A program made the position numbers and the translations under genes. Shown here one piece after another: positions 11,559 through 20,780 of a DNA stretch of 64,000 bases (positions are counted from its first letter, which is position 1; each line of letters starts with the position of its first letter). Source of the DNA: Mesobacillus jeotgali (GTDB lineage: Bacteria; Bacillota; Bacilli; Bacillales; Cytobacillaceae); contig NZ_CP134494.1 in NCBI RefSeq assembly GCF_031759225.1, forward strand, positions 4,462,501 through 4,526,500, given 5' to 3'. The notes beneath the pieces were generated by a model that was not told the origin of the DNA, searched no databases, and was given only the letters and a program-made list of their open reading frames with translations.

Positions 11559-11572
11559 TGTAAGCGCTTTAT
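11559..11572 (-). promoter_or_regulatory. cre-like CcpA site upstream of thiolase
   Basis: TGTAAGCGCTTTAT matches the cre consensus TGWAANCGNTNWCA at all but the last two positions. It lies just downstream of the proposed -10 for the thiolase operon, where CcpA would block transcription. Confidence 0.55.
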
Positions 11573-11582
11573 CATATTATTC

Positions 11583-11612
11583 ATTTTACTTTAAAAATAG
11601 TAGAAATTGAAA
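11583..11612 (-). promoter_or_regulatory. Possible SigA promoter of thiolase operon
   Basis: On the minus strand TTTCAA (11607-11612) and TAAAAT (11583-11588) are 18 bp apart, about 185 bp upstream of the thiolase start. In B. subtilis mmg is read by SigE; no convincing SigE element was found here, so the sigma factor is uncertain. Confidence 0.4.
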
Positions 11613-11694
11613 CACTTTGCTAAAAATTCTGTCTTATGTCGAATTTTCACTGTGAGTCAACTTCTACTATTCATGTTTTAAGTATTAATTTGCA

Positions 11695-13806
11695 TTAAGA
11701 AACAAGCGGTTTGATTTCACCAAAAACGGATTTTTCAAGAAGTTCTGCTACGTCTAGTGTATCGACGTTTTCTTCCACTTCTTTCGCTTTCGTTCCGTCA
11801 GAGAGCATTGTCAGGCAGTATGGACATCCGGAACTGATGACGGATGGGTTTACTGCAAGTGCTTGTTCTGTACGTGATACATTGATTCTGTGTCCTGTTT
11901 CTTCTTCCATCCACATCAAGCCGCCGCCAGCACCACAGCACATTGCTGTATCGCGGTTGCGTTCCATTTCCTTCAGGTCCACACCTGGAATCGCCTTGAG
12001 GATGTCACGCGGTGCGTCATATACCTCGTTATAGCGTCCAAGGTAGCAGGAATCGTGGAAAGTGATCGTTTCGTTCACTGCATGCTTTGGAGTCAGCCTT
12101 CCTTCTTTCACTAGTTGCGCTAGAAGCTCAGTGTGGTGGTAAACCTCACCTTCAAAGCCGAAATCAGGATACTCGTTCTTAAAGATATTGTATGCGTGAG
12201 GGTCGATCGTCACGATCTTCTTCACTTCATTTTTTTCGAACTCTTCGATATTCTTTGTCGCAAGCTCCTGGAACAAGAACTCGTTGCCAAGGCGGCGTGG
12301 TGTATCGCCGGAGTTCTTTTCCTTGTTTCCAAGGATGGCGAACTTGATGCCTGCTTCGTTCAATAGCTTAGCGAACGAAAGAGCGATCTTCTGGCTGCGG
12401 TTATCAAATGAACCCATCGCGCCAACCCAGAATAAGTATTCGAATTCTTCGTCTGCCTTTTTCATTTCTTTTACCGTAGGAATGACAACATCGTCACGCA
12501 GCTCGCGCCAGTTTTCCTTTTCCTTACGGTTCAAGCCCCATGGGTTGCCCTGGCGCTCGATATTCGTCATCGCGCGCTGTGCATCAGCGTCCAACTTCCC
12601 TTCAGTCAAAACAAGGTAACGACGGAGGTCGATGATTTTATCCACGTGTTCGTTCATTACCGGACACTGATCTTCACAGTTACGGCAAGTTGTACATGCC
12701 CAGATTTCTTCTTCTGTAATGACATCGCCGATCATGCTTGGGCTGTATGCAAGGCCAGCTGCAGCTTCATTTGCACCCTGGCCGGCAGCTGATAATGCGA
12801 TCTGGTTGCCTTTTGTATTAGAGAATGCGAAAGTTGGCACCCAAGGCTGTTTGGAAGTGACAGCCGCACCTGTAAGTGTCAAATGGTCACGCAGCTTGAC
12901 GATCAGGTCCATTGGCGACAGCATTTTTCCAGTGCCTGTTGCCGGACACATATTCGTACAGCGTCCACATTCTACACATGCGTAAAAGTCGATCATTTGT
13001 TCATAATTGAAGTCGGTAATCTTTCCAGCACCGAATGTTTCCTGTGTTTCATCTTCAAAGTCAATCTTTGTAATTTTTCCTGGTGAATCAACCCTTGTCA
13101 AATAAACATTGGCTGGTCCGGCAATCAAGTGAGCATGCTTGGATTGCGGTACGTACACAAGGAACGCAAGCAGGAACAGCAAGTGAATCCACCATGCGAT
13201 ATAGAAAATCGTGATGGCAGCTGCTTCTGGAATTCCGCTGAAAGCTGATGCGATGAGGGATGCCACTGGTTCAGTCCATGTTCCTTCATGGCCGTGCCAG
13301 ATCATGCTCATACCGTTTCCAAGCAATACGGAAAGCATCAATCCGCCGATGAACAGGAGGACAAGCCCATTTTTAAAGCCGCGCTTCAGACGGACAAGCT
13401 TTTCTACATAACGACGGTAAAAAGCCCAAACTACTGCTACAAGAATCGTCAGCGTAACGATTTCCTGAAAAAATGTGAAGCCTGGATATAGCGGTCCTAG
13501 CGGCAAATGAGAGCCAGGTTTAATCCCCTTCCAGATGAAGTCTATTGCCCCAAACTGGACAAGAAGGAAGCCATAAAAAAACATAACGTGAATCGCACCG
13601 CTTTTCTTGTCCTTCAAAAGCCTTTTTTGGCCAAAGACATGGACAAGAATTCTCCTCCAGCGATCCTTGATATCATCATCAAACTCAGATTTCTTGCCGA
13701 GCTTGATGTACTCGATTCTCGTCTTAACGACATAAACAAACAAGCTGATGGCGTAAGCGGTTACAAGTAAGAACGCAATAAGATTAATCCATAGCAAACC
13801 GTTCAT
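11695..13806 (-). CDS. fadF: Membrane Fe-S oxidoreductase FadF, probable ETF:menaquinone reductase
   Basis: This 703-residue protein is the YwjF/FadF family. Its N-terminal third has about five to six membrane helices of the nitrate-reductase-gamma type. Then follow two 4Fe-4S motifs (CVECGRCTNMCP and CTTCRNCEDQCP) and two heterodisulfide-reductase-like CCG modules (ending CCGAGGG and SGCPYCLTM). The likely role, inferred from the acyl-CoA dehydrogenase context and from homologous EtfD/EMO proteins, is to pass electrons from reduced ETF to menaquinone. ATG 13806 starts the conserved MNGLLWINLIAFLLV helix, behind AAAGGGG; upstream codons look spurious. A promoter overlapped by a FadR/TetR-like palindrome lies 80 bp upstream. 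The last codons end at 11695, 283 bp before the thiolase promoter region ends. Confidence 0.92.
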   Translation of the reverse strand: MNGLLWINLIAFLLVTAYAISLFVYVVKTRIEYIKLGKKSEFDDDIKDRWRRILVHVFGQKRLLKDKKSGAIHVMFFYGFLLVQFGAIDFIWKGIKPGSHLPLGPLYPGFTFFQEIVTLTILVAVVWAFYRRYVEKLVRLKRGFKNGLVLLFIGGLMLSVLLGNGMSMIWHGHEGTWTEPVASLIASAFSGIPEAAAITIFYIAWWIHLLFLLAFLVYVPQSKHAHLIAGPANVYLTRVDSPGKITKIDFEDETQETFGAGKITDFNYEQMIDFYACVECGRCTNMCPATGTGKMLSPMDLIVKLRDHLTLTGAAVTSKQPWVPTFAFSNTKGNQIALSAAGQGANEAAAGLAYSPSMIGDVITEEEIWACTTCRNCEDQCPVMNEHVDKIIDLRRYLVLTEGKLDADAQRAMTNIERQGNPWGLNRKEKENWRELRDDVVIPTVKEMKKADEEFEYLFWVGAMGSFDNRSQKIALSFAKLLNEAGIKFAILGNKEKNSGDTPRRLGNEFLFQELATKNIEEFEKNEVKKIVTIDPHAYNIFKNEYPDFGFEGEVYHHTELLAQLVKEGRLTPKHAVNETITFHDSCYLGRYNEVYDAPRDILKAIPGVDLKEMERNRDTAMCCGAGGGLMWMEEETGHRINVSRTEQALAVNPSVISSGCPYCLTMLSDGTKAKEVEENVDTLDVAELLEKSVFGEIKPLVS

Positions 13807-13886
13807 AAAATCATTTACCCCTTTCGATGCTATTTTTGGACGAAAATTTCTAACCAAATAAATTTTCTGAATATACCTTTAACTAC

Positions 13887-13914
13887 ATTATATAATGAAT
13901 GAGCATTCAGTCAA
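13887..13914 (-). promoter_or_regulatory. fadF promoter with FadR-like operator
   Basis: On the minus strand TTGACT (13909-13914) and TATAAT (13887-13892) are 16 bp apart. The spacer holds the palindrome TGAATGAGCATTCA (13896-13909), close to the TGAATGA..TCATTCA half-sites bound by B. subtilis FadR. A TetR-family repressor bound there would block RNA polymerase. Whether FadR or the operon's own TetR binds is unknown. Confidence 0.68.
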
Positions 13915-14031
13915 CTCATTTCCTTTCATTTCTGAAAATTGTTTATACTTCCTCTTTTAAAGGAAACTTAACATATATGAAGCAATTTCGGCAAAAATAA
14001 AGAAAATACTTTTAAAGGGAGCCGAATTGCT

Positions 14032-15219
14032 ATGAATTTTGGATGGATCTTGCTTGCAATAATAGCCGGGCTTGCCCTATGGATCTATACGGACTTCCTG
14101 CTTGGCAGGAAAAAGCATCTGGCAAATGCCAAAACAAATACGCTGCCAATCAGGGAAAGCAATCTTGCCATTTTTGCTGAAGGTCCTAAATTGTTCGACG
14201 ACCTTTTTTCCGAATTGAAAAAAGCAAAACAGCACATTCACATTTTGTTTTACATCGTCCAGGATGATAAAATCAGCCAGGAATTCTTATCTATTTTAAA
14301 AGAAAAAGCTAAGGACGGGGTTGAGGTCAGGCTCTTGATCGACTGGGTCGGGAGCGGATTGAAGCGTAAAACGATCAATTCCCTGAAGTCTGCTGGAATT
14401 GAATTCGCCTTTTCGCAAATGCCCAAACTGCCTTTCCTTTTTTATTCTTCGCAGGTGCGTAACCACAGGAAGATCACTGTGATTGACGGTCAAATCGCTT
14501 ATCTCGGCGGCTTCAATATCGGGAAAGAATATAATAATCAGGATCCAAAGCTGTCGCCATGGCGAGATTACCATTTGAAAATGACCGGAGAAGGGGTCGC
14601 TGACCTTCAATCAGAATTCCTCGAGGATTGGCATGCTGCTGCCAAAGTCAATTTGCTGCAAAACAAAGCCTACTTCCCTGCTCTCGAAAAAGGGAAGATT
14701 CGTCAACAGCTCGTTCCAACTGAAGGCATCCTGCTGGAGGAAATGATGTCTGATCTGATCAGCAAGGCAAAGGCCTCCATTTTTATCGGGACACCCTACT
14801 TCATCCCGAGTAAGAGAGTATTCAATTTATTGAGAAATGCGATCACAAGAGGTGTTTCAGTTACGGTTCTCGTCCCGCTCGTTTCCGACCATGTCCTTGT
14901 CAAAGAAGCATCATATCCTTACCTGAGGACTTTGATCAAAGATGGAGCAGAAGTCTACCAGTATTTAAATGGCTTTTACCATGCAAAGGTCCTGATGGTG
15001 GATGATGAGGTTTGTGACATTGGCACGGCCAATTTCGATAAAAGAAGCATGTTCTTAAATTATGAATTGAACTGTCTGATTTATGATGGTGATTTTATAA
15101 AAAAAGTGAAGCGGATCATGACAGAAGACATCATGAACTCAAGGAAGGCTGCCTTAGATGACTTCAACCGTGCCCTGCTGAAGGAAAAAGCCGCGAGTAC
15201 AATATCTTACTTTTTATAA
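14032..15219 (+). CDS. clsB: Cardiolipin synthase (YwjE/ClsB type)
   Basis: A phospholipase-D-superfamily cardiolipin synthase that condenses two phosphatidylglycerol molecules at the membrane. The 395-residue protein starts with one hydrophobic anchor (about 4-24). It carries two HKD motifs, HRKITVIDG in the first half and HAKVLMVDD in the second, each with downstream GGFN or GTANFDKRS residues. It is the short, one-helix Bacillus form encoded next to fadF, as in B. subtilis ywjE-ywjF. ATG 14032 follows AAAGGGAG. It is followed 27 bp later by uvsE in the same direction, so the two probably share a transcript. Confidence 0.92.
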   Translation: MNFGWILLAIIAGLALWIYTDFLLGRKKHLANAKTNTLPIRESNLAIFAEGPKLFDDLFSELKKAKQHIHILFYIVQDDKISQEFLSILKEKAKDGVEVRLLIDWVGSGLKRKTINSLKSAGIEFAFSQMPKLPFLFYSSQVRNHRKITVIDGQIAYLGGFNIGKEYNNQDPKLSPWRDYHLKMTGEGVADLQSEFLEDWHAAAKVNLLQNKAYFPALEKGKIRQQLVPTEGILLEEMMSDLISKAKASIFIGTPYFIPSKRVFNLLRNAITRGVSVTVLVPLVSDHVLVKEASYPYLRTLIKDGAEVYQYLNGFYHAKVLMVDDEVCDIGTANFDKRSMFLNYELNCLIYDGDFIKKVKRIMTEDIMNSRKAALDDFNRALLKEKAASTISYFL

Positions 15220-15246
15220 AAGAGAAGGCAACAAAGGAGTGTACCT

Positions 15247-16206
15247 ATGATTATTCGGTTGGGCTATGTATCCACCGCCATCAGCCTGTGGGATGCATCT
15301 CCATCCAAGGCACTTACATTTGCTCGTTACGGGCAGCTGCCAAAGGAAGAACGGCATGAAAAGCTGCTGTCGGTAACCTATCAGAACCTTGTGAACACAG
15401 AAAGAATGATTCATTATAATATCGCCCATGATATTCCCCTGTATCGATTCTCAAGTTCGATCGCACCGCTTGCGACTCACCCTGAGGTCAAGTGGGACTA
15501 TGTCACGCCCTTCCGCGACAAATGGCTGGAAATCGGCGCATTGGTAAAAAAACATGGGATACGCACCAGTTTTCACCCAAACCAATACACGCTGTTCACT
15601 TCACCGAGAGAGGAAGTGACAGCAAATGCCATCATCGATATGGAATATCACTACGGAATGCTCAAAGCGATGGGACTGGAAAATAACGCACTGATCAACA
15701 TCCATATTGGCGGGGCATATGGCAACAAAGAAGAGACGATTTTGCGTTTTCATGAAAACTTCGCAAAGCTGCCAGCCCATATCAAAAAAATCACCACGCT
15801 TGAAAATGATGATAAAACCTATAATTCGGAAGAAACACTGGGAGCCTGCATAAAAGAAGATGTAGCCTTCATGTTCGATTATCATCACCATATGGCGAAT
15901 CTCTGTGAAGAGTCCCTGGAAAACCTGCTACCTGCCGGCTTTGCAACCTGGGAACGGACGGGAATGAAGCCTAAGATCCATATCTCCTCCCCTAAATCCG
16001 AAAAAGCGTATCGATCACACGCCGATTATGTTGATCCAGAATTTATCCTGCCATTGATTGAAATACTTCGGGGCATCGGCCAGGACGTTGATTTCATGAT
16101 TGAAGCAAAGGAAAAAGACAAAGCAGCGCTAAAGCTGGTCGAAGATTTGGCCAAAATCCGCGGAGTGAAGCGGATCGGCGGAGCTGTTTTGGAGTGGAAA
16201 ACTTAA
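15247..16206 (+). CDS. uvsE: UV DNA damage endonuclease
   Basis: UvsE cuts DNA 5' to UV photoproducts, giving an excision repair route independent of UvrABC. The 319-residue protein is the full-length family TIM barrel ([25 protein letters not shown]..., metal ligands in [24 protein letters not shown], and PKIHISSPK). ATG 15247 sits behind AAAGGAGTGT. It follows clsB by 27 bp, the gene order of B. subtilis ywjE-ywjD. It is convergent with argS. A 20-bp tandem array and a bidirectional terminator lie after its stop. Identification is secure by length and conserved metal-site motifs. Confidence 0.94.
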   Translation: MIIRLGYVSTAISLWDASPSKALTFARYGQLPKEERHEKLLSVTYQNLVNTERMIHYNIAHDIPLYRFSSSIAPLATHPEVKWDYVTPFRDKWLEIGALVKKHGIRTSFHPNQYTLFTSPREEVTANAIIDMEYHYGMLKAMGLENNALINIHIGGAYGNKEETILRFHENFAKLPAHIKKITTLENDDKTYNSEETLGACIKEDVAFMFDYHHHMANLCEESLENLLPAGFATWERTGMKPKIHISSPKSEKAYRSHADYVDPEFILPLIEILRGIGQDVDFMIEAKEKDKAALKLVEDLAKIRGVKRIGGAVLEWKT

Positions 16207-16226
16207 ATAGCTGCTATAAATCCATT

Positions 16227-16330
16227 TTTTATAGCACAAAAATCAATCTTAAAGCGGAAATTTTATTTATATAGCGAAAAAATCGTTTTTATAGCGAGAA
16301 TCGATTTTATATAGCGAATTGGAAATCTCA
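16227..16330. repeat. Tandem array, about five units of 20 bp
   Basis: ATAGC (AAAGC in one unit) starts at 16231, 16251, 16271, 16291 and 16311, exactly 20 bp apart. An extra ATAGC at 16208 lies next to the uvsE stop. Units read ATAGCGAAAAAATCGTTTTT with drift, and AATCG/CGATT halves give local dyad symmetry. It occupies the gap between convergent uvsE and argS. Confidence 0.85.
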
Positions 16331-16353
16331 CTGTATTTTTTCCAACTGAAAAT

Positions 16354-16381
16354 GAGACCCAGCCATCAGCGGCTGGGTCTC
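16354..16381. terminator. Bidirectional terminator between uvsE and argS
   Basis: GAGACCCAGCC and GGCTGGGTCTC pair perfectly over 11 bp around a six-base loop, with A-rich sequence on the left and TTCATTTTA on the right. It can end both the rightward uvsE and leftward argS transcripts. Confidence 0.85.
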
Positions 16382-16394
16382 TTCATTTTACATA

Positions 16395-18065
16395 TTACAT
16401 CTTCTCCGGAGCAGATACCCCAATTAATTCAAGTGCATTCTTCAATGTGATCTGCGCTGTCTTGATCAGTGACAGGCGGGCCACTGTTCTTTCTTTATTC
16501 TCCAGATCCAGTACTTTTTCTGCGTTGTAGAAGCTGTGGAATACGGATGCCAGTTCGAAAATGTAGTTGGAGATTCGGTGCGGCATGCGCTTCTGTGCTG
16601 CTTCGGCAACGGCCAGCGGGAATTCGCCTAGCTTTTTCAGCAGGTCGATTTCCTTCTCTGACTGAATGTGCTTGAAGTCTGCCTCAATGTCAAAAATCAA
16701 ACCTTGCTCTGCAGCAGAACGCAGGATGCTGTTGATGCGGGCATGTGCATACTGTGCGTAGAACACTGGGTTTTCATTGGACTGGGAAACGGCCAAGTCA
16801 AGGTCGAAGTCCATATGAGTGTCAGCGCTTCTCATCGCAAAAAAGTAACGGACTGCATCCAAACCTACTTCATCGATCAGGTCGCGCATTGTGACAGCCT
16901 TGCCTGTACGCTTGCTCATCTTCATCTTCTCGCCATTCTTGTACAGATGGACGAGCTGGATGATTTCAACTTCAAGCGCCTCACGATCATAGCCAAGCGC
17001 CTCGATCGCTGCCTTCATACGAGGGATATAACCATGGTGGTCCGCTCCCCAGATGTTGATCAGCTTTTCAAAGCCGCGCTCAAGCTTGTCCTTATGGTAA
17101 GCAATATCCGGCAAGAGGTACGTGTATGAGCCATCCTGCTTGATCAGCACCCGGTCCTTGTCATCGCCCAACTCTGACGAACGGAACCATGTCGCTCCAT
17201 CCTCTTCATAGATATGGCCATTTGAACGCAGCGCATCAAGCGCCACATCGATTTTTCCATTTTGATATAGAGAAGTTTCTGAGTACCAAACATCGAACTT
17301 AACACGGAAGTTCTCAAGATCCTGCTTAAGCTTTTCCATTTCATATTTCAGGCCGTACTCACGGAAAGCATCAAAGCGTTCCTGGTCGGGAACATTCACA
17401 TACTTATCACCGAACTCCTCAGCGAGGGTTTTTCCGATTCCGATGATATCTGCACCATGGTAGCCATCCTCAGGCATCGGCTTGTCCATGCCAAGCGCCT
17501 GGAAGTAGCGAGCCTCAACAGAAAGCGCCAGATTATTGATCTGGTTACCAGCGTCATTGATATAGTACTCGCGTGACACGTCATAACCCGCCTTGGCAAG
17601 CACATTGCACAATGAATCGCCGACAGCTGCTCCACGTGCATGTCCCAGGTGAAGGTCACCGGTAGGGTTGGCAGAAACGAACTCGACCTGGATCTTCTGT
17701 CCATTTCCTACCTTTGATTCACCATATTTGTCTCCTGCTTCAAGGATTGCCGGAATCAAGTCAGTCAAATAGCTGTTATCCATATAAAAATTGATGAACC
17801 CTGGACCTGCGATTTCGATTTTCTCGATGGATGCCTTGCTTTTATCAAAGTTCTCGATCAACTGCTCTGCAATCTGGCGAGGGGCCTTTTTCGCAACACG
17901 CGCAAGCTGCATCGCCATATTCGTTGAGTAATCCCCATGTGCTTTTTCCTTAGGCGTCTCTAAAATAACGGCCGGAATTTGGGCTTCCTCAGCAAGACCA
18001 GCTTTGATGATCGCCTGCTTAATTTCTTCCTTCAGCTTCAATTGGACCTGTTCAACTATATTCAT
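16395..18065 (-). CDS. argS: Arginyl-tRNA synthetase
   Basis: A class Ia synthetase that charges tRNA-Arg. The 556-residue protein has the N-terminal additional domain, the HIGH-like ATP motif HLGH at 139-142, the KMSKS-like motif KMSKRTG in the C-terminal half of the catalytic core, and the DALR-type anticodon domain at the end ([14 protein letters not shown] onwards). Its ATG overlaps the stop of the upstream ywiB-like gene by ATGA, giving translational coupling, as in B. subtilis ywiB-argS. No T-box-like leader is visible directly upstream because the coupled gene is there. Confidence 0.97.
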   Translation of the reverse strand: MNIVEQVQLKLKEEIKQAIIKAGLAEEAQIPAVILETPKEKAHGDYSTNMAMQLARVAKKAPRQIAEQLIENFDKSKASIEKIEIAGPGFINFYMDNSYLTDLIPAILEAGDKYGESKVGNGQKIQVEFVSANPTGDLHLGHARGAAVGDSLCNVLAKAGYDVSREYYINDAGNQINNLALSVEARYFQALGMDKPMPEDGYHGADIIGIGKTLAEEFGDKYVNVPDQERFDAFREYGLKYEMEKLKQDLENFRVKFDVWYSETSLYQNGKIDVALDALRSNGHIYEEDGATWFRSSELGDDKDRVLIKQDGSYTYLLPDIAYHKDKLERGFEKLINIWGADHHGYIPRMKAAIEALGYDREALEVEIIQLVHLYKNGEKMKMSKRTGKAVTMRDLIDEVGLDAVRYFFAMRSADTHMDFDLDLAVSQSNENPVFYAQYAHARINSILRSAAEQGLIFDIEADFKHIQSEKEIDLLKKLGEFPLAVAEAAQKRMPHRISNYIFELASVFHSFYNAEKVLDLENKERTVARLSLIKTAQITLKNALELIGVSAPEKM

Positions 18066-18505
18066 TTGCCTTCCTCCTTATAATTGATCGTTAAATGGTA
18101 TGTACCTGCATTCGCGCCCTGGATTGCCATATCATACAGCAAGTCCACATGGCCCTCCTGCTTTGTCTCGTTAAAATTCGTGTCGAGCCGCTTTGTGAGC
18201 GCCGAGGTCTCGAGCAGCCCATATTGGGTCTTATAATTACCCGGAGTTTTTTTATTCAGCAGAAAATGAAGCCTCATCTTGATCGCGCCGCTGCGCATGA
18301 TCAGCACTTCGTCCCCTGATATTTTTACTGTTGTATGGACATCCCCTTCCTCCATCACTTCATCATATTGGAGGTAAGAGCTGTTCGCCTTTTTATAGTA
18401 TCGGCCAAAAGTGGTCAATTCAAAAGTTTCCTTCTCTTTGCCACTGTAAATTGCCGTTTTAACCGTCACCTTGACAGGAATCTGATCAGCGGGTTTACTA
18501 GACAC
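18062..18505 (-). CDS. ywiB: YwiB-family beta-barrel protein (DUF1934)
   Basis: A conserved 147-residue protein of unknown function in the DUF1934 family, lipocalin-like in predicted fold. The characteristic stretch [22 protein letters not shown] is present, as is the alternating beta pattern. It is encoded upstream of argS and overlaps its start by 4 bp, the arrangement also seen in B. subtilis. Two GTG codons are possible starts; GTG 18505 is chosen because GAAGGG lies about 10 bases upstream, while it touches GTG 18514. A worn copy of a dispersed palindromic repeat lies just upstream. Confidence 0.85.
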   Translation of the reverse strand: MSSKPADQIPVKVTVKTAIYSGKEKETFELTTFGRYYKKANSSYLQYDEVMEEGDVHTTVKISGDEVLIMRSGAIKMRLHFLLNKKTPGNYKTQYGLLETSALTKRLDTNFNETKQEGHVDLLYDMAIQGANAGTYHLTINYKEEGK

Positions 18506-18520
18506 CGTTAACACGCCCTT

Positions 18521-18575
18521 CTCTTATCCAGCTTCAGCGCTTTGCCGGTACTGACCAAATCGCTGTCGCTTTTCT
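18521..18575. repeat. Worn, internally deleted copy of the 120-bp palindrome
   Basis: TCCAGCTTCAGCGC at the left and TGACCAAATCGCTGTCGC at the right match the ends of the elements at 26361-26480 and 39361-39480, but the central hairpin is missing. It lies between the divergent starts of ywiB and the DUF1540 gene. Confidence 0.55.
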
Positions 18576-18732
18576 ATCTTCATTATAACTTTATAAGTAT
18601 AAATATTCTCCTTTGAAAGTGCAAGGTTAGCAGGGTCTTGGAAGTAGGTTTAGCATGGAAAATCATTCTTTAGGATTAGCCCAACACCAAAGCGGGTATT
18701 GATTATCAAAACCTTTTAAGGAGGTGGCCTAC

Positions 18733-18885
18733 ATGAAAATCGAAGTTAAGTGCGAAGTAGAAAACTGTAAATATTGGGCTGAGGGCGATCAATGTGTCGC
18801 TGATTCGATCCTTGTAGTAGCGAACTCTGGAAAACAAGCAGTAAATGAACGTGAAACTATTTGTGATACATTCGAAAAGATGTAA
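18733..18885 (+). CDS. DUF1540 small Cys protein
   Basis: A 50-residue protein (MKIEVKCEVENCKYW... ending ETICDTFEKM) with four cysteines in the DUF1540 pattern (KCEVENC, DQC, ICDTF), which suggests a metal-binding knuckle. The function of the family is unknown; many Bacillus genomes carry several. It is preceded by a near-perfect AAGGAGGTGG ribosome binding site and followed after 7 bp by a strong terminator, so it is a real single-gene unit. Confidence 0.85.
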   Translation: MKIEVKCEVENCKYWAEGDQCVADSILVVANSGKQAVNERETICDTFEKM

Positions 18886-18892
18886 TAAACAG

Positions 18893-18918
18893 AACTGGAC
18901 GGCGCTGCTGTCCAGTTT
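18893..18918 (+). terminator. Terminator after DUF1540 gene
   Basis: AACTGGAC and GTCCAGTT form an eight-base-pair stem with a nine-base loop, followed by TTTTTATTTG. It may also stop leftward transcription weakly. Confidence 0.85.
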
Positions 18919-18978
18919 TTTATTTGTTTTTTTCAATAAAAAAGAGAAGCAATCTGCTCCTCTTCTTTAAAAAAACCT

Positions 18979-20298
18979 CTAGAAAAACAGCATTCCAACC
19001 GAGATGATAACCCCTGAAACAACTAGCATAAGGACACAGTATCCCATGATGTCTTTTGCCTTGAGTCCGGCAATCGCCAGTGCTGGCAGTGCCCAGAATG
19101 GCTGGATCAGGTTGGTCCATGCATCGCCCCAGGCCACGGCCATTGCCGTTTTCGGGATGGAAACTCCGAGTGTTTGTGCTGCGTCCAGCATGACTGGCGC
19201 CTGGACCGCCCACTGTCCCCCGCCTGAAGGTACAAAGAAGTTGACAAGACCGGCGCTCAGGAATGTGAAGAACGGGAATGTGAATTCATTGGAAATCGCT
19301 ACGAAGCCCTCCGACATGACCGCTGCAAGGCCGGATGCTGTCATCATTCCCATGATTCCCGCGTAAAAAGGGAACTGGATGATGATTCCGCTCGCTCCTT
19401 TTACCGCATTCACGACAGCTTCAAGGAAACGTTTCGGCGTGCCATGGAACAGGATTCCGAGGAACAAGAAAAGGAAGTTGACGATATCCAGATTCAGCTT
19501 AAATCCGTTTGTAGCAAAATAGTAAAATAAAAATACCAGGCCTAAAATACCAATCATCAAAGAAATGATTTTGCTGTTTTCCAGTTTCTCCGCAGGTGTC
19601 ATCGCTCCCTGCTCGATCGTGGCTGCCTGAAAGTCCGCTTCAAGCAATGCAGGGTCGACAGTCACCGTTTGATCCTTTGATGGCATCATCATGCGGTTAA
19701 CCAGTGGCAATACGAGAAGCATGATTAAAATAATCAGCAGGTTGAACCCTGCAAAAATAGTCTGATCAGTCGGAATGATGCCAATCAGATCCTGAGAAAA
19801 ATGTCCTTCCGTCGCAATTGTCAGCGGAATCGAACCCGAGATCCCGCCGTGCCAGACAATAAATCCTCCGTAAGCGCTTGCAATTAACAGCCTGTAGTCT
19901 ACATTTTGAACCTTTTTCGCCAGCTCTTTCGCGAAAAGAGCCCCAATGACCAGACCGAATCCCCAGTTTATCAAGCTTGCGATCATCGAGACAACTGTGA
20001 CAATCACAATTGCCTGGCCAGGTGATTTCGCCAATGAGGCAAGTGCTCCGAGTCCCCTTTTAAAAACATTGCTGCTCGCCAGGACATGACCTGTCACAAG
20101 CACAAACACCATCTGCATCGAGAATGTCAGCAAGCTCCAAAAGCCGCCACCCCAATGCTGGGCCATCTGATAAGGACCGCTGTCGGTAAAAATAAGGCTT
20201 AATCCAAATACAACAAATGTTAAGATGATGACAAAAAGAAACGGATCAGGCAGATACCGCTGCATAATGCGGTTGAAAAAAGAAACCAATGTTTTCAT
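18979..20298 (-). CDS. atoE: Short-chain fatty acid transporter (AtoE family)
   Basis: A membrane carrier for short-chain fatty acids such as acetoacetate or butyrate. The 439-residue protein has about 10-12 hydrophobic helices and the AtoE signatures RIMQRYLPDPFLFVIILT near the N-terminus, INWGFGLVIGALFAKE, GGFIVWHGGISGSIPL and FVPSGGGQWAVQAPVM. ATG 20298 follows AGGGAGGTAACAAGG. It stands alone, leftward. Two copies of the palindrome TATTCTGAATA lie upstream, the nearer one over the promoter region. In context it could feed the butyryl/acyl-CoA pathway at 2.6-13.8 kb. The exact substrate cannot be told. Confidence 0.88.
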   Translation of the reverse strand: MKTLVSFFNRIMQRYLPDPFLFVIILTFVVFGLSLIFTDSGPYQMAQHWGGGFWSLLTFSMQMVFVLVTGHVLASSNVFKRGLGALASLAKSPGQAIVIVTVVSMIASLINWGFGLVIGALFAKELAKKVQNVDYRLLIASAYGGFIVWHGGISGSIPLTIATEGHFSQDLIGIIPTDQTIFAGFNLLIILIMLLVLPLVNRMMMPSKDQTVTVDPALLEADFQAATIEQGAMTPAEKLENSKIISLMIGILGLVFLFYYFATNGFKLNLDIVNFLFLFLGILFHGTPKRFLEAVVNAVKGASGIIIQFPFYAGIMGMMTASGLAAVMSEGFVAISNEFTFPFFTFLSAGLVNFFVPSGGGQWAVQAPVMLDAAQTLGVSIPKTAMAVAWGDAWTNLIQPFWALPALAIAGLKAKDIMGYCVLMLVVSGVIISVGMLFF

Positions 20299-20351
20299 CC
20301 TTGTTACCTCCCTTTTAGTGATTACTTACATAATCATTATATTTTCTATAT

Positions 20352-20415
20352 TATTCTGAATATTCCTCCCTATAAAAGCAACTATTAGTAACTGGTCATT
20401 ATTTTATTCTGAATA
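20352..20415. promoter_or_regulatory. Paired TATTCTGAATA operators upstream of atoE
   Basis: The 11-bp palindrome TATTCTGAATA occurs at 20352-20362 and again at 20405-20415, 53 bp (five helical turns) apart. A leftward -10-like TATAAT lies at 20336-20341, so the first copy falls in the promoter spacer/-35 area. Confidence 0.5.
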
Positions 20416-20476
20416 TGACCTGAGAAACCAGGACTTAAAGACCTTAGATTGCTTTCATTCCTTTTAAAAATATGTC

Positions 20477-20665
20477 AATAAGCGGAGATTTTCCGTTTAA
20501 TTGCTTACCGGGACTCGTTTCGGAGGTAAATAAGGGGAGATTTTCCGATTAAGTAAAGAAAAACCTTCTATTATTGGTTTTTTAAAGTGCATAGACGGAA
20601 TCTCTCCGGCTATTTAGACCTTTTTTTATAAAAATTTAAGGTTAAGCGGAACTTTTCCGTCTATC
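20477..20665. repeat. Degenerate tandem array, about four units spaced about 52 bp
   Basis: Units resembling TAAGCGGAGATTTTCCG start at 20479, 20531, 20592 (TAGACGGAATCTCTCCG) and 20643 (TAAGCGGAACTTTTCCG). Steps are 52, 61 and 51 bp. Each core is a short dyad (CGGA..TCCG). It lies 3' of speB, past the terminator. Confidence 0.75.
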
Positions 20666-20725
20666 CGTTCAGGTTTCTTAACCCGGGGCCCAACCGACCT
20701 GGGGTCAGTAAAACCAATACCAAAA

Positions 20726-20749
20726 AGACGTATGCCAATTCATACGTCT
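20726..20749. terminator. Terminator after speB
   Basis: AGACGTATG and CATACGTCT form a perfect nine-base-pair stem around a six-base loop. T runs follow on both strands (CTTTTTC rightward, TTTTTGG leftward); speB is the gene it serves. Confidence 0.85.
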
Positions 20750-20780
20750 CTTTTTCGTGTGTATTAAAATGGGGCCAAGC

